Notes: generated from the sequence alone by a model not told the origin. A stretch of 64,000 nt of DNA from Citrobacter portucalensis (GCF_002042885.1 NZ_MVFY01000006.1:1-64000); one strand, 5' to 3'. Counted from the first letter of the stretch, positions 38,180 through 50,928 are shown. Program-made: numbers and translations.

Positions 38180-39211
38180 TCAACCATCAATAAAAACATC
38201 GGCCAGCGATTTATGGCAGAGCAACAGGGAAAGCCCCTCAAGTTCCGCCCACACTGACTGACCATAGTCTTGTTTAAGCGTAATTTCAGTACGCGTTAAC
38301 AGCGTTACAGCCTGACGCAACTGCGCAGGATTCAGCCGGTTTAGCGCGTCTCCCATCATACCCCGGCGATTTTGCCACACCCGGTGTTTATCAAACAACG
38401 TGCGCAAAGGCGTATGGGCTGACTGCCGTTTTAAGTTGACCAACAGCAGTAATTCGCGCTGTATCGTACGCAACAAAATAACTGGCTCACTGCCTTCCAG
38501 GCGTAACTGTTGCAGAATGTGCAGCGCGCGTTTGCTTTTGCCCATCAGCAGCGCATCCACCCAATGGAACGGGGTAAAGTGCGCGGCATCGTTAACGGCT
38601 TTCTCCACGCGAGGCAGCGTTAGTTTGCCATCAGGCCAAAGCAATGCTAGCCGTTCCAGCGCTTGCGCCAGCGCTAACAGATTACCTTCATAGCAATAGC
38701 ACAACAGCTGATTGGCTGCGTCATCCAGTTGTAGATTGTTAAGCTTCGCTCTGGCGGCGACCCAACGAGGAAGCTGTGCTTGCTCCGGCGTCTGGCAGCT
38801 TACCTGTACCGCATTATTGGCAAGTCCGGTATACCATGCGGCGTTTTCCTGCGCTTTAGTCAGTTTGTTGCCGCGAACGATCAGCAGCAGGTCGTCATGT
38901 AGCAGTGTGACGAGTGAAGCGAGCTGTTCGTTAATGGCGGCATTGGGGCCATTTTCAGGCAACTGCAAAAGTAGGGTTTGACGGCTGGCAAACAGGCTCA
39001 TTGCCTGGCAGAGTGAAAAAATCTCTCCCCAGTCGGTGCTATTGTCCAGGGTGAAAGCGTGGTGTTCTTCGAACCCTTGTGTGGCGGCAGCCTGACGGAT
39101 AGCGTCCTGGCTTTCCTGCAACAAGAGAGGATCGTTACCTAAGAGCAAATACGCCGCGCGCAGCCCTTCATTGAGCTGTGCGCGGAGTTGTTCAGGGTAC
39201 AACTTGAGCAT
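38180..39211 (-). CDS. holA: DNA polymerase III delta subunit HolA
   Basis: 343-residue clamp-loader subunit that opens the beta sliding clamp. AAA+-like domains with the beta-binding region [18 protein letters not shown] (around residues 68-85) are conserved. Length equals E. coli delta. Its start overlaps the lptE stop by one base, within the lptE-holA-nadD string. Confidence 0.96.
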   Translation of the reverse strand: MLKLYPEQLRAQLNEGLRAAYLLLGNDPLLLQESQDAIRQAAATQGFEEHHAFTLDNSTDWGEIFSLCQAMSLFASRQTLLLQLPENGPNAAINEQLASLVTLLHDDLLLIVRGNKLTKAQENAAWYTGLANNAVQVSCQTPEQAQLPRWVAARAKLNNLQLDDAANQLLCYCYEGNLLALAQALERLALLWPDGKLTLPRVEKAVNDAAHFTPFHWVDALLMGKSKRALHILQQLRLEGSEPVILLRTIQRELLLLVNLKRQSAHTPLRTLFDKHRVWQNRRGMMGDALNRLNPAQLRQAVTLLTRTEITLKQDYGQSVWAELEGLSLLLCHKSLADVFIDG

Positions 39212-39807
39212 CAGTTACCCAGCGTGGTGGAAACACGCGCCGGAGATGACGCAGGCTCTGCGGCTTTTGTCGCCGCTGGCTTAGCATCATCAGCATTGGA
39301 TGACAGAGTATCGGCCAGATGTACGCTTGGCAGCTTACGAATTAACTGTTCAGCCGCTTTGTCATACATCTCTTTGATGATCATCTCTTGCTCGTTATCC
39401 TTCGCCAGTGCAGCCTGTGGGTTGTCAAAGAACGAACGATAAACTTTGGCGCTGATTGGATAAATATCATGACCTGGAATCAGCACAGTAGCACTTACGG
39501 ACATCACCATCTGGTATTCAGCCGTTTGACCGTTCTGGAATACCGACGCCGTATCCTGCGAAATGCTGACTGCGCCAAGACGTAAGGACGTCACATCTTT
39601 ACGCATTGTACCGTCTTCAAGCAGCGTAACGCCGTTCAGGCGCAGCTGATTACGAACCGCGCGGCTTAATGGGCCGTTCGGATCACCAGAGTTCAGGATC
39701 ATGGTTTTCATTGAGGGTGGAACCTGCGTAGTATTACGCAGATGCCAGCCACACCCGGCGGTGACAAGCACCGCCAGAGATAACAACAATGTTGTCAGAA
39801 GTCGCAC
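39211..39807 (-). CDS. lptE: LPS-assembly lipoprotein LptE
   Basis: 198-residue outer-membrane lipoprotein that plugs the LptD barrel and helps place lipopolysaccharide on the cell surface. The lipobox is LVTAGC (C19) followed by GW. The C-terminus is Ala/Ser/Thr-rich and a few residues longer than in E. coli. It lies 14 bases downstream of leuS on the same strand. Confidence 0.95.
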   Translation of the reverse strand: MRLLTTLLLSLAVLVTAGCGWHLRNTTQVPPSMKTMILNSGDPNGPLSRAVRNQLRLNGVTLLEDGTMRKDVTSLRLGAVSISQDTASVFQNGQTAEYQMVMSVSATVLIPGHDIYPISAKVYRSFFDNPQAALAKDNEQEMIIKEMYDKAAEQLIRKLPSVHLADTLSSNADDAKPAATKAAEPASSPARVSTTLGN

Positions 39808-39821
39808 GCTTCCTCCCGCGC

Positions 39822-42404
39822 TTAGCCAACGACCAGATTGAGGAGTTTACCTGGTACATAAATCACTTTACGTACGGTAACGCCATCAAGATATTTTGCC
39901 ACCAGGTGCTCCTGGCCAGCACGTTCACGAACCTGTTCTTCTGTCGCATTTACCGGAACGGTAATTTTGCCACGGACCTTACCGTTCACCTGAACAACAA
40001 CCAGCGTCGAGTCTTCAACCATTGCGGCTTCGTCCGCCACCGGCCACGGTGCGTTGTCGATATCGCCTTCGCCTTTCAGTGCTTCCCACATCGTGAAGCA
40101 AACGTGTGGGGTGAACGGATTCAGCATGCGAACGACGGCCAGTAACGCTTCCTGCATCAGGGCTCTGTCTTGTTCGTCTTCCTGCGGTGCTTTCGCCAGC
40201 TTGTTCATCAGCTCCATAATCGCCGCAATTGCGGTGTTAAAGGTCTGACGACGACCGATATCATCGGTAACTTTAGCAATGGTTTTATGTACGTCGCGAC
40301 GCAGCGCTTTTTGGTCTTCGCTCAACGCATCAACGTTCAGGGCAGCAACATCGCCTTTGGAAGTATGTTCGTAAACCAGCTTCCATACACGTTTCAGGAA
40401 GCGGTTCGCCCCTTCAACGCCGGATTCCTGCCATTCCAGCGTCATATCAGCCGGAGAAGCGAACATCATGAACAGACGTACCGTGTCAGCGCCGTAACGT
40501 TCAACCATGACCTGCGGGTCGATACCGTTATTTTTCGACTTGGACATTTTGCTCATGCCGGTATAGACCAGTTCATGGCCTTCTGCGTCCTGAGCTTTGA
40601 CGATACGACCTTTTTCGTCGCGCTCAACGATGGCATCAACCGGAGAAACCCAGTTACGCTCGCCGTTTGCACCAACGTAATAGAACGCATCAGCCAACAC
40701 CATACCCTGGCACAGCAGCTGTTTGGCCGGTTCGTCAGAGTTGACCATGCCCGCATCGCGCATCAGCTTGTGGAAGAAGCGGAAGTAGAGCAGGTGCATG
40801 ATGGCGTGTTCAATACCACCAATGTAGATATCAACTGGCAGCCAGTAGTTTGCAGCTTCTGGATCCAGCATCCCTTCGTTGTACTGCGGGCAGGTGTAGC
40901 GCGCGTAGTACCAGGAGGATTCCATAAAGGTATCGAAGGTGTCGGTTTCGCGCAGCGCAGGCATGCCGTTAACGGTGGTTTTTGCCCACTCCGGATCGGC
41001 TTTGATTGGGCTGGTGATGCCGTCCATGACCACGTCTTCCGGCAGAATAACCGGCAGCTGATCTTCTGGCGTCGGCAGAACGGTACCGTCTTCCAACGTC
41101 ACCATCGGAATTGGCGCACCCCAGTAACGCTGACGGGAAACACCCCAGTCACGCAGACGGTAGTTCACTTTACGCTCACCCACGCCTTTGGCTACCAGCT
41201 TGTCAGCAATGGCGTTGAAGGCAGCTTCGAAGTCGAGGCCGTCAAACTCGCCGGAGTTAAACAGCACGCCTTTTTCGGTCAGAGCTTGTTCGGACAGATC
41301 CGGCTCTGCGCCTTCAGCGGTCAGAATTACTGGTTTGATGGTCAGGCCATATTTTGTCGCAAACTCGTAATCGCGCTGATCGTGGCCCGGAACGGCCATG
41401 ACTGCGCCCGTACCGTATTCCATCAGGACGAAGTTTGCTGCCCAAACGGGGATTTCTTCGCCAGTCAGCGGGTGAACGGCTTTAAAGCCCGTGTCGACGC
41501 CTTTCTTCTCCATGGTTGCCATTTCGGCTTCAGCAACCTTGGTATTGCGGCATTCGTCAATGAAGGCGGCCAGTTCTGGGTTATTTGCAGCAGCTTTCTG
41601 CGCCAGCGGGTGACCTGCGGCAACGGCCAGATAGGTCGCACCCATAAAGGTGTCCGGGCGGGTGGTGTAAACGGTCAGCGTGTTGTCGTAACCGTTCACA
41701 TCGAAGGTGATTTCCACGCCTTCAGAACGGCCAATCCAGTTGCGCTGCATCGTTTTCACGGTGTCAGGCCAGTGATCCAGGTTATCCAGGTCACGCAGCA
41801 GTTCGTCAGCGTAAGCGGTAATTTTGATGAACCACTGTGGGATCTCTTTACGCTCGACTTTGGTATCGCAACGCCAGCAGCAGCCGTCGATAACCTGTTC
41901 GTTCGCCAGTACGGTCTGGTCGTTCGGGCACCAGTTGACCGCAGACGTTTTCTTGTACACCAGGCCTTTTTTGTACAGCTCGGTGAAGAATTTCTGTTCC
42001 CAACGGTAGTATTCCGGGGTGCAGGTCGCCAGCTCACGGCTCCAGTCGTAACCGAAACCCAGCATTTTGAGCTGGTTTTTCATGTATGCGATGTTGTCGT
42101 ACGTCCACGGTGCTGGTGCGGTATTGTTTTTAACCGCAGCGCCTTCTGCAGGCAGACCGAACGCATCCCAGCCAATTGGCTGCAGTACGTTTTTGCCCAG
42201 CATGCGCTGGTAGCGGGCGATCACGTCACCGATGGTGTAGTTACGTACGTGGCCCATGTGTAGTCGACCAGAAGGATAGGGAAGCATAGACAGGCAGTAA
42301 TACTTCTCTTTGCTCTCGTCTTCGGTAACTTCAAATGTGCGCTTCTCATCCCAGTGAAGCTGTACTTTGGATTCTATCTCTTCCGGGCGGTATTGCTCTT
42401 GCAT
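39822..42404 (-). CDS. leuS: Leucyl-tRNA synthetase LeuS
   Basis: 860-residue class I synthetase. HMGH (HIGH box) is in [12 protein letters not shown] near residue 46, the editing CP1 domain spans about 225-415 with the TTRPDTFMG motif, and KMSKS is near residue 619. The ATG at 42404 gives the exact E. coli length; an ATG at 42428 would add eight residues without support. Charges the tRNA-Leu encoded at 55.6 kb among others. Head of the leuS-lptE-holA-nadD cluster. Confidence 0.98.
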   Translation of the reverse strand: MQEQYRPEEIESKVQLHWDEKRTFEVTEDESKEKYYCLSMLPYPSGRLHMGHVRNYTIGDVIARYQRMLGKNVLQPIGWDAFGLPAEGAAVKNNTAPAPWTYDNIAYMKNQLKMLGFGYDWSRELATCTPEYYRWEQKFFTELYKKGLVYKKTSAVNWCPNDQTVLANEQVIDGCCWRCDTKVERKEIPQWFIKITAYADELLRDLDNLDHWPDTVKTMQRNWIGRSEGVEITFDVNGYDNTLTVYTTRPDTFMGATYLAVAAGHPLAQKAAANNPELAAFIDECRNTKVAEAEMATMEKKGVDTGFKAVHPLTGEEIPVWAANFVLMEYGTGAVMAVPGHDQRDYEFATKYGLTIKPVILTAEGAEPDLSEQALTEKGVLFNSGEFDGLDFEAAFNAIADKLVAKGVGERKVNYRLRDWGVSRQRYWGAPIPMVTLEDGTVLPTPEDQLPVILPEDVVMDGITSPIKADPEWAKTTVNGMPALRETDTFDTFMESSWYYARYTCPQYNEGMLDPEAANYWLPVDIYIGGIEHAIMHLLYFRFFHKLMRDAGMVNSDEPAKQLLCQGMVLADAFYYVGANGERNWVSPVDAIVERDEKGRIVKAQDAEGHELVYTGMSKMSKSKNNGIDPQVMVERYGADTVRLFMMFASPADMTLEWQESGVEGANRFLKRVWKLVYEHTSKGDVAALNVDALSEDQKALRRDVHKTIAKVTDDIGRRQTFNTAIAAIMELMNKLAKAPQEDEQDRALMQEALLAVVRMLNPFTPHVCFTMWEALKGEGDIDNAPWPVADEAAMVEDSTLVVVQVNGKVRGKITVPVNATEEQVRERAGQEHLVAKYLDGVTVRKVIYVPGKLLNLVVG

Positions 42405-42639
42405 GGCAGCCAGTGGTCCTGTTTTCAATACAGCTACAAACGTAGCTCTAGATGTGGTGTTTCAGATCCGCATAGCATAGCCCAAACGCCCGCGCCAAAA
42501 CAGCCTTTCGCGCATTCAGCGTTGAATTCCCGCAAGGATAATTCTTGCACGAATTTACACACTCTGTGGACAGTCTTGCAAAGCGTAGCGTAAATAACGT
42601 CTATTATTATAGACAGTTAACGACCCAGGAGGCGAAGCG

Positions 42640-43122
42640 ATGAACAAGGTTGCTCAATATTACCGTGAACTGGTGGCTTCACTGAGCGAACGTCTGCGTA
42701 ATGGTGAACGCGATATTGATGCGTTGGTGGAGCAGGCGCGTCAACGAGTTATGCAGACCGGGGAGTTAACGCGAACCGAGGTGGAAGAGCTCACCCGGGC
42801 CGTCAGACGTGACCTGGAAGAGTTTGCTCTGAGCTATGAAGAAAGTCTCGATGAGGAGACAGACAGCGTCTTTATGCGGGTTATCAAGGAGAGTATCTGG
42901 CAGGAACTGGCCGATATTACCGATAAAACGCAGCTCGAATGGCGAGAAGTGTTCCAGGATCTCAGTCATCACGGGGTTTATCACAGCGGTGAGGTGGTCG
43001 GATTAGGTAATCTGGTCTGCGAGAAGTGCCACTTCCATTTAGCGGTTTACACCCCGGATGTGCTACCGCTGTGTCCGAAATGCGGGCACGATCAGTTCCA
43101 GCGGCGACCGTTTGAGCCGTGA
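42640..43122 (+). CDS. ybeL: DUF1451 zinc-ribbon protein YbeL
   Basis: 160-residue cytoplasmic protein of the DUF1451/alpha-helical zinc-ribbon family. A long, charged, alpha-helical N-terminal part (residues 1-120) precedes a C-terminal ribbon with LVCEKCHFHL and PLCPKCGHDQF, two CxxC pairs likely to bind zinc. Function unknown. Divergent from leuS across 235 bases. In E. coli K-12 it is followed by ybeQ to hscC before rihA; here rihA follows directly after a BIME. Confidence 0.92.
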   Translation: MNKVAQYYRELVASLSERLRNGERDIDALVEQARQRVMQTGELTRTEVEELTRAVRRDLEEFALSYEESLDEETDSVFMRVIKESIWQELADITDKTQLEWREVFQDLSHHGVYHSGEVVGLGNLVCEKCHFHLAVYTPDVLPLCPKCGHDQFQRRPFEP

Positions 43123-43130
43123 TCGCTTAT

Positions 43131-43214
43131 TGCCGGATGGCGACGCAAAGCGTCTTATCCGGCCTACAAATTGCACGATTTTGTAGGCCGGATAAGCGTT
43201 AGCGCCATCCGGCG
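43131..43214. repeat. BIME: two inverted REP units between ybeL and rihA
   Basis: REP at 43131-43167 (TGCCGGATGGCG...TATCCGGCCTAC) and an inverted copy at 43183-43214 (GTAGGCCGGATAAG...CATCCGGCG), between the convergent stops of ybeL and rihA. Confidence 0.9.
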
Positions 43215-43218
43215 TGTA

Positions 43219-44154
43219 TTAGGCGTAAAACTTCAGCCGTTCTGCCAGCAAATCGACAAACCCTTGACGATCCACGTCTACCATTACGGTGGCGTTTGGC
43301 TTATTGCCGCTCAGGAAGTAGTAATCCACCACGGTCATTCCCTGGGTATATTTACCCTGAGTTTCCACGCCGACCCAGCGTTCAACGGTGGTAAACAGTT
43401 CAGGTTTCAGCAGCCAGGCAATGGTGCATGGATCATGCAGTGGCGCGCCGATGAATCCCCATTTTTCATCTTTATGATACTCAAAGAAGAAGTCGAGTAG
43501 TTCAGCCACGATCGTCGAAATGGGATTGCCGATAGCGCGGAACCGCTCGGTATCTTCGCGATGTATTTGCGCTTTATGCGTGACGTCCAGACCAGCCATC
43601 ACCACTGGAATGCCAGACTGGAATACGATTTCAGCGGCTTCAGGATCCACGAAAATATTGAACTCGGCGGCGGGCGTCCAGTTTCCGAGGCCCATCGCAC
43701 CACCCATAATTACGATACGGGCGATTTTGGCGTGCAGCTCAGGATGGCTATTCAGGAGCAATGCGACGTTAGTTTGCGGCCCGGTGGAGACAATCGTCAT
43801 CGGTTCCGGGCTTTCACGCAGGGTTTTCGCCATCAGTTCCACGGCGGTACAGTCTTGTGGCGCAAAAGCGGGTTCCGGCAGCGCCGGGCCATCCAGCCCA
43901 CTCTCGCCGTGAACGTTATCGGCGATAATCAGATCGCGCATTAGTGGTTTCACTGCGCCACCAGCCACTGGGATATCCGTACGGTTGAGCAACGTTAACA
44001 TGCGCAACACGTTACGCAGCGTTTTGTCAGGTGTCTGGTTACCGGCTGATGAGGTTATCGCTTTCACATCCAGTTCTGGTGAGGCGAGGGCGAGCACAAT
44101 TGCGATAGCGTCGTCATGACCCGGATCGCAATCAAACAGGATAGGAAGTGCCAT
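43219..44154 (-). CDS. rihA: Pyrimidine-specific ribonucleoside hydrolase RihA
   Basis: 311-residue hydrolase cleaving cytidine and uridine to base and ribose. The calcium-binding aspartate motif [12 protein letters not shown] is at residues 8-19, with [13 protein letters not shown] and [10 protein letters not shown] further on. The ATG at 44154 is preceded by AAGGAGC; the in-frame extension to 44268 overlaps the gltL terminator. Lies downstream of gltL on the same strand, separated by a strong hairpin. Confidence 0.95.
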   Translation of the reverse strand: MALPILFDCDPGHDDAIAIVLALASPELDVKAITSSAGNQTPDKTLRNVLRMLTLLNRTDIPVAGGAVKPLMRDLIIADNVHGESGLDGPALPEPAFAPQDCTAVELMAKTLRESPEPMTIVSTGPQTNVALLLNSHPELHAKIARIVIMGGAMGLGNWTPAAEFNIFVDPEAAEIVFQSGIPVVMAGLDVTHKAQIHREDTERFRAIGNPISTIVAELLDFFFEYHKDEKWGFIGAPLHDPCTIAWLLKPELFTTVERWVGVETQGKYTQGMTVVDYYFLSGNKPNATVMVDVDRQGFVDLLAERLKFYA

Positions 44155-44239
44155 TGATGCTCCTTGTAAGTGGGACTTTGTGACAAGGTTAACGCTGGGC
44201 TGTATGTGTTTCGAGAGGCGAAGGGATAAAGCGTGAGGT

Positions 44240-44263
44240 GGCGCGCACATGGAGGTGCGCGCC
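44240..44263 (-). terminator. Strong hairpin after gltL
   Basis: Nine-base GC-rich perfect stem GGCGCGCAC/GTGCGCGCC with six-base loop directly after the gltL stop on the minus strand. It lacks a T tract, so it may mainly protect the gltIJKL message; some read-through to rihA is possible. Confidence 0.5.
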
Positions 44264-44270
44264 AGCAAGA

Positions 44271-44996
44271 TTAGTGCAGTATTTTCGCGAGGAAGTCTTT
44301 GGCGCGGTCCGATTTCGGATTAGCGAAGAACTCTTCTTTCGGCGAGTCTTCAACAATTTTCCCTTCATCCATGAAGATCACCCGGTTCGCCACTTTACGC
44401 GCAAAGCCCATTTCGTGGGTTACCACCATCATGGTCATCCCTTCATTGGCCAGTTCAACCATAACATCCAGTACTTCGTTGATCATTTCAGGATCAAGCG
44501 CCGACGTTGGTTCGTCAAACAGCATGGCGATAGGATCCATGCACAGCGCCCGGGCGATAGCGACACGCTGTTGCTGGCCCCCTGAGAGCTGAGCTGGAAA
44601 CTTCTCCGCATGTGCTGACAGACCAACGCGTTCCAGTAACTTTTGCGCTTTGTCGCGGGCCGGCTTTTTATCGCGCTTGAGCACTTTTACCTGCGCCAGA
44701 GTCAGGTTCTCAATGATCGACAGGTGAGGGAACAGTTCAAAGTGCTGGAACACCATACCAACGCGAGAGCGCAGTTTGGCCAGATCGGTTTTTTTATCAT
44801 TCACCACGGTACCATCAACGGTGATGACGCCTTGTTGTACCGGCTCCAGCCCGTTCACCGTTTTGATAAGCGTTGATTTACCTGAACCTGACGGGCCGCA
44901 GACCACCACCACTTCCCCTTTTTTCACTTCCGTGGAGCAGTCGGTCAGCACCTGAAAGTGACCATACCATTTAGAAACATTTTTCAGGGTAATCAT
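44271..44996 (-). CDS. gltL: Glutamate/aspartate ABC transporter ATP-binding protein GltL
   Basis: 241-residue ATPase of the polar amino acid uptake family. Walker [10 protein letters not shown] (residues 33-41), signature LSGGQQQR and Walker [13 protein letters not shown], plus the switch His in VVTHEMGFA. Energises uptake through GltJK of glutamate and aspartate bound by GltI. Overlaps gltK by one base. Confidence 0.97.
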   Translation of the reverse strand: MITLKNVSKWYGHFQVLTDCSTEVKKGEVVVVCGPSGSGKSTLIKTVNGLEPVQQGVITVDGTVVNDKKTDLAKLRSRVGMVFQHFELFPHLSIIENLTLAQVKVLKRDKKPARDKAQKLLERVGLSAHAEKFPAQLSGGQQQRVAIARALCMDPIAMLFDEPTSALDPEMINEVLDVMVELANEGMTMMVVTHEMGFARKVANRVIFMDEGKIVEDSPKEEFFANPKSDRAKDFLAKILH

Positions 44997-45670
44997 TAAA
45001 CTGTCCTTTTCTTCAAATAGCTGACCAACAACGATGCGCTCAGACTGAATACAAAATAAACGGCGCCAGCAAACAGGATCATTTCAACCTGTGTGCCGTC
45101 ACGCTCGCCAATGGTAGAGGCGGTACGGAAGAAGTCTGCCAGACTTAATACGTAGACCAGCGAGGTATCCTGGAAGAGTACGATGCCCTGGGTTAGCAGC
45201 AGCGGTACCATCGCGCGGAATGCCTGCGGCAGAATAATGAGCTTCATCGACTGCCAGTGGGTCATCCCTAGCGCCAGCGCGGCGCTGGATTGCCCACGAG
45301 AAATACTCTGGATACCGGCACGGATAATCTCGGAATAGTACGCTGCTTCAAACATCGAAAACGCGACCATTGCTGAGATCAGGCGAATATCGGTTTTTGG
45401 CGACAGACCCAGTACGTTTTGCAGGAAGCCGGGCACAATCAGGTAGAACCACAGCAGCACCATGACCAGCGGAATAGAACGAAATACGTTGACGTAGCCT
45501 TTCGCAAACCAGGCTATCGGCGCGAAGCTGGACAGACGCATGACGGCCAGGATAGTTCCCCATACGATACCAATGACTACCGCCGTAACGGTGATTTTCA
45601 GCGTGATCATCAGCCCGTCCAGCAGATACGGCAGGGAAGGGATGATAGAACTCCAGTCAAATTCGTACAT
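44996..45670 (-). CDS. gltK: Glutamate/aspartate ABC transporter permease GltK
   Basis: 224-residue permease with five predicted membrane helices and the EAA loop ([23 protein letters not shown], split at residues 115-140) that docks the ATPase. Overlaps gltJ and gltL by one base each, so the membrane part is made in step. Confidence 0.96.
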   Translation of the reverse strand: MYEFDWSSIIPSLPYLLDGLMITLKITVTAVVIGIVWGTILAVMRLSSFAPIAWFAKGYVNVFRSIPLVMVLLWFYLIVPGFLQNVLGLSPKTDIRLISAMVAFSMFEAAYYSEIIRAGIQSISRGQSSAALALGMTHWQSMKLIILPQAFRAMVPLLLTQGIVLFQDTSLVYVLSLADFFRTASTIGERDGTQVEMILFAGAVYFVFSLSASLLVSYLKKRTV

Positions 45671-46410
45671 TATTTGCCTCCCAAATTGCCAGGCAGGCGG
45701 ATTTTACGTTCAACGAGATTCATCACCAGCATGATGACGGCGTTAATCAGCACGTAAGCCAGAGTGATAGCGGTAAACGATTCCCATGCGTGGGCGGAGT
45801 AATCCAGCAGTTTGCCCGCCTGTGCCGCCATATCGACCAGGCCGATGGTGGAGGCGATCGCGGAGTTCTTCACCAGGTTCATCATCTCTGAGGTCATTGG
45901 CGGAACAATCACGCGGTATGCGTTTGGCAACAGAACATAGCGGTAGGCCTGCGGTAACGTCAGCCCCATCGCCAGTGCGGCGTTTTTCTGCCCACGAGGC
46001 AGAGACTGAATAGCGGCGCGAACCTGTTCGCAGACGCGCGCGGCGGTAAACAGCCCCAGACAAAGCATTGATGAGAGGAAGAACTGGATGTTGGGATCCA
46101 ACTCAGCCTTGAACCACATCCCAATGTTTTCCGGCAGCAGTTCCGGAATAACCAGATACCAGGTAAAAAACTGGACGATGAGCGGAACGTTACGAAACAG
46201 CTCAACGTACAGCGTGCCGATCCCAGAAAGGAAACGATTTGGAACGGTACGTAAGATGCCGAATAAAGAGCCTATGAGGAAAGCGATAATCCAGGCGGTG
46301 ATGGATAACGCGACAGTGACCTGGAAACCACTCCAGAGCCAGCCGAGATAGGTGGTGTTGCCGAACGGGGCTTGTTGTAAAAAAATACCCCAGTTCCAGT
46401 CTATAGACAT
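45670..46410 (-). CDS. gltJ: Glutamate/aspartate ABC transporter permease GltJ
   Basis: 246-residue permease, partner of GltK, with the EAA motif in [22 protein letters not shown]. Comes after the SroC region and before gltK. The ribosome site GGAG lies about 9 bases before the ATG at 46410. Confidence 0.96.
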   Translation of the reverse strand: MSIDWNWGIFLQQAPFGNTTYLGWLWSGFQVTVALSITAWIIAFLIGSLFGILRTVPNRFLSGIGTLYVELFRNVPLIVQFFTWYLVIPELLPENIGMWFKAELDPNIQFFLSSMLCLGLFTAARVCEQVRAAIQSLPRGQKNAALAMGLTLPQAYRYVLLPNAYRVIVPPMTSEMMNLVKNSAIASTIGLVDMAAQAGKLLDYSAHAWESFTAITLAYVLINAVIMLVMNLVERKIRLPGNLGGK

Positions 46411-46423
46411 AAATCTACTCCAG

Positions 46424-46448
46424 AAAAAAAAGGGTAGCAGCGCTACCC
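46424..46448 (-). terminator. Intrinsic terminator of SroC / attenuator between gltI and gltJ
   Basis: Seven-base stem with three-base loop and a run of eight T on the minus strand, 14 bases before gltJ. Partial termination here gives more GltI binding protein than membrane permease. Confidence 0.9.
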
Positions 46449-46575
46449 TCGAAGATTGTTATTCGGCGTTTTGCGGTTTTCAGGCCTGATGGGGAACGAC
46501 CATCAGGCTTATAGTCTGTCCGTGCCGAGTAACAATCGAGAGGGAGGGGAAGCCTCCCATTTATTTTAGTTAGTT
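46424..46575 (-). ncRNA. sroC: SroC small RNA (gltI-gltJ intergenic, GcvB sponge)
   Basis: The 159-base gap between gltI and gltJ on the minus strand is where E. coli and Salmonella encode SroC, a roughly 150-nt RNA released from the gltI transcript by RNase E that base-pairs with and removes GcvB. The 3' end is a clear intrinsic terminator: GGGTAGC-AGC-GCTACCC at 46432-46448 followed by eight T on the minus strand. The 5' end near the gltI stop is estimated from known processing, not from sequence. Confidence 0.75.
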
Positions 46576-47478
46576 AAGCGCTTTATCATTCGGTTCTTTG
46601 AACAGGGCTTTCATCTCGTCTGACAGTTCGAAATTCATGTTCAGGTTCTTCGGTGGAATTGGATTTTTAAACCACTTATCAAACCATTTCTCAGCTTCGC
46701 CTGAGGTTTGCGCCTTGGCGATAGTGTCGTCCATCAGCTTTTTGAACTCAGGATCATCTTTGCGCAACATACAGCCGTAGGCTTCCTGAGACTGTGGCTT
46801 GCCGACGATCTCCCAGTTGTCTGGTTTCTTCGCTTTCGCGCGCTCGCCAGCCAGCAGGGCGTCATCCATCATAAAGGCAACGGCGCGACCGCTTTCCAGA
46901 GTACGGAAAGAGTCACCGTGGTCTTTCGCGCTGATGATGCGCATATCCATTTTTTGTTCTTCATTCAGCTTGTGCAGCAGAACTTCGGAGGTGGTACCTG
47001 AAGTCACGACTACGGCTTTACCTTTCAGATCGGCGAAATCTTTAACGTCGCCGCCTTTTTTCGCCAGCAGACGGGTGCCGACAACGAAAATGGTGTCAGA
47101 GAAAGCCGCTTGTTTTTGGCGCTCGACGTTGTTGGTGGTGGATCCACATTCAAAATCGAAGGTGCCGTTTTGCAGCAGCGGGATACGGTTTTGTGAAGTA
47201 ATCGGGATCAGTTTCACCTGCAGATCAGGCTTGTTCAGCTTTTTCTTCACGGCTTCAACGATCGCGTTGGAGTAATCCTGTGAATAACCGACCACTTTTT
47301 GCTGATTATCGTAGTAAGAAAACGGTACTGATGATTCACGGTGGCCGACAACGATCACGCCATTTTTGGCGATCTTATCCAGCGTGCTGCCTGCCGCTGG
47401 TGCTGCGTCTTCTGCGTGCGCCAGACCGGCGGACATTCCCATGACCAGCATGGCAGTGGCGAGCTTACGTAATTGCAT
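46570..47478 (-). CDS. gltI: Glutamate/aspartate periplasmic binding protein GltI
   Basis: 302-residue periplasmic solute-binding protein (type II fold). Signal peptide of about 22 residues ends AHA. Strong likeness to E. coli GltI, including GHRESSVPFSYYDNQQ and FRTLESGRAVAFMMDD. The ATG at 47478 follows AAGGAG and starts the signal peptide; an in-frame ATG at 47523 adds 15 unrelated residues. First gene of gltIJKL; its mRNA is a GcvB target in relatives. Confidence 0.96.
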   Translation of the reverse strand: MQLRKLATAMLVMGMSAGLAHAEDAAPAAGSTLDKIAKNGVIVVGHRESSVPFSYYDNQQKVVGYSQDYSNAIVEAVKKKLNKPDLQVKLIPITSQNRIPLLQNGTFDFECGSTTNNVERQKQAAFSDTIFVVGTRLLAKKGGDVKDFADLKGKAVVVTSGTTSEVLLHKLNEEQKMDMRIISAKDHGDSFRTLESGRAVAFMMDDALLAGERAKAKKPDNWEIVGKPQSQEAYGCMLRKDDPEFKKLMDDTIAKAQTSGEAEKWFDKWFKNPIPPKNLNMNFELSDEMKALFKEPNDKALN

Positions 47479-47791
47479 ATCCAACTCCTTTATCGTCTGC
47501 GCCAGGGACGCATTGATACCCATTGTGATGTTGTTATTGTTTGCTACTAAAACGTGCAGTCTTGTATGTGTTTGTTAACATTTAGTTTGGATGAATGTAA
47601 AGAATTTGCTGTGTTATTGTTTGTTTTTGCGAAGTGCGCCGCACCATTTGGGGGCAAAAATATCTTGTTGCACTTTTCAGGTGCTACCGGCGCTCAACTT
47701 TGGTGCGACCAGGTTGCACATTCAGCCAAAACAGCGTTTGCCTTGTAGAACAAAGCAATAGACGTGCCAGAATGGTCTTTGGGAGGGGGAA
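47479..47791. other. Upstream region of gltIJKL
   Basis: About 310 bases before the REP pair, without a credible gene. It should hold the gltI promoter on the minus strand. I see AT-rich stretches around 47525-47620 but no binding site I can name with confidence. Confidence 0.4.
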
Positions 47792-47872
47792 GTAGGCCTG
47801 ATAAGCGTAGCGCCATCAGGCACGATGCTGCACAACTGCCGGATGGCGGCGTACCGCCTTATCCGGCCTGCA
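47792..47872. repeat. BIME: two REP units between gltI and lnt
   Basis: GTAGGCCTGATAAGCG...CATCAGGCAC at 47792-47822 and TGCCGGATGGCGGCG...TTATCCGGCCTGC at 47837-47872, in opposite orientation, just past the lnt stop. Confidence 0.85.
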
Positions 47873-47889
47873 TTTGATGGGGCACTGTT

Positions 47890-49434
<1,545 letters not shown>

Positions 49435-49452
49435 TTAGATCCAGTTTCGGGT

Positions 49453-50331
49453 TTATTCGTCCAGTTTGGGCTGGGGTGAGTCGTCCGGAATTCTGACATG
49501 AACCTGAATAATACGACGGCTGTCGGCCATTGCCACTTTGAACTGGTAACCATCAATGTCGATGGTCTCTCCACGCGCGGGCAGATGGCCGAAGGCCTGC
49601 ATGACCAACCCGCCAATGGTATCCACTTCTTCATCGCTGAAATGCGTGCCGAAAGCTTCGTTGAAGTCTTCAATTGGCGCCAGCGCGCGAATAGTCCAGG
49701 TGTGGCGACTGAGCTGACGGAAATCAATATCGTCTTCTTCGTCGTACTCATCTTCAATTTCACCGACAATCAGTTCAAGGATGTCCTCAATGGTCACCAG
49801 ACCTGAGACACCGCCGAACTCGTCGATGACGATAGCCATATGATAACGCTGGGAGCGGAACTCTTTCAGCATGCGGTCAACCCGCTTGCTTTCAGGGACG
49901 ACAACCGCCTGGCGTAACACTTTCTCCATGCTGAAGGCTTCGGCATCGCTACGCATAAACGGCAGCAGATCTTTGGCCATCAGAATCCCTTCGATGTGAT
50001 CCTTGTCTTCGCTAATTACCGGGAAACGCGAGTGGGCAGACTCGATAATGACATCGAGGCATTCGTCCAGAGTTTGGTTGCGTTTCAGGGTAATCATCTG
50101 GGAGCGAGGGATCATGATGTCGCGAACGCGTTGGTCCGCAATATCCATTACCCCTTCGAGCATATCGCGCGTATCTTCATCGATAAGGTCGTTTTGCCCG
50201 GAATCACGGATCAGCTCCAACAGTTCGTCGCGGTTTTTCGGTTCACCGTGGAAAAGTTGGCTCAGTAACAGGGAAAAAAATCCCTTTTTGCTGTTTAAGG
50301 TGTCACTACTGTGTGAATTGTCGTCGCTCAT
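49453..50331 (-). CDS. corC: Magnesium/cobalt efflux-associated CBS protein CorC (YbeX)
   Basis: 292-residue cytoplasmic protein with two CBS domains (about 65-185, including [21 protein letters not shown]) and a C-terminal CorC/HlyC transporter-associated domain. Linked to CorA-dependent Mg/Co efflux in Salmonella, and to ribosome/heat-stress phenotypes with YbeY in E. coli. Lies between ybeY and lnt. Confidence 0.95.
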   Translation of the reverse strand: MSDDNSHSSDTLNSKKGFFSLLLSQLFHGEPKNRDELLELIRDSGQNDLIDEDTRDMLEGVMDIADQRVRDIMIPRSQMITLKRNQTLDECLDVIIESAHSRFPVISEDKDHIEGILMAKDLLPFMRSDAEAFSMEKVLRQAVVVPESKRVDRMLKEFRSQRYHMAIVIDEFGGVSGLVTIEDILELIVGEIEDEYDEEDDIDFRQLSRHTWTIRALAPIEDFNEAFGTHFSDEEVDTIGGLVMQAFGHLPARGETIDIDGYQFKVAMADSRRIIQVHVRIPDDSPQPKLDE

Positions 50332-50424
50332 GGCGTCGTATGGGTTCTCATGTTAGTTAATACAAAGCGCGTCATGCGTTTACTCAGCTGTTGACGGCAT
50401 ATCTCTTCATTGTACTTCAAACCA

Positions 50425-50450
50425 GGTAGGCCTTATCAGGCCTACAAGAT
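50425..50450. repeat. REP-like hairpin between ybeY and corC
   Basis: GTAGGCC-TTATCA-GGCCTAC: seven-base perfect stem related to REP ends, between ybeY and corC. Could modulate read-through in the ybeZ-ybeY-corC-lnt operon. Confidence 0.55.
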
Positions 50451-50460
50451 GTCGAAATGC

Positions 50461-50928
50461 TTACTCTTTCTCGGCAATGTACGGATCCTCATAGCCCAGA
50501 GCAAGCATAATCTCTGTTTCGAGGGATTCCATCTCTTCCGCTTCATCGTCTTCAATATGGTCGTAGCCGAGTAAATGCAGGCTACCGTGCACCACCATGT
50601 GCGCCCAGTGGGCCTCAAGCGGTTTGCCTTGCTCCTGCGCTTCTTTCTCAACCACCTGACGGCAGATGATCAAATCGCCCAGCAGCGGCATCTCAATGCC
50701 CGGAGGAGCCTCAAACGGGAAAGAGAGCACGTTGGTGGATTTATCTTTCCCGCGATAGGTCAGGTTCAGGTCGTGGCTTTCCGCGTCATCGACCAGACGA
50801 ATCGTCACTTCAGACTCTTCCTGAAATTGGGGGATCACCGCATCCAGCCAGCCCTGAAACTGACTTTCTGTTGGCAAACCGGATTCGTCTTCACATGCCA
50901 GCTGTAAATCGAGGATAACCTGACTCAT
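50461..50928 (-). CDS. ybeY: Endoribonuclease YbeY (16S rRNA maturation)
   Basis: 155-residue single-strand RNA endonuclease for 16S 3'-end maturation and 70S quality control. The zinc-binding H-x3-H-x5-H motif [15 protein letters not shown] and the conserved Arg of [16 protein letters not shown] are present. Overlaps ybeZ by four bases (ATGA). Confidence 0.97.
   Translation of the reverse strand: MSQVILDLQLACEDESGLPTESQFQGWLDAVIPQFQEESEVTIRLVDDAESHDLNLTYRGKDKSTNVLSFPFEAPPGIEMPLLGDLIICRQVVEKEAQEQGKPLEAHWAHMVVHGSLHLLGYDHIEDDEAEEMESLETEIMLALGYEDPYIAEKE

Noticed and set aside
40170-42263. 697-codon open frame on the plus strand inside leuS
   Set aside because: It lies wholly antisense to leuS, whose protein is intact and conserved. 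Long antisense frames are common opposite genes with strongly biased codons; no domain is recognisable.
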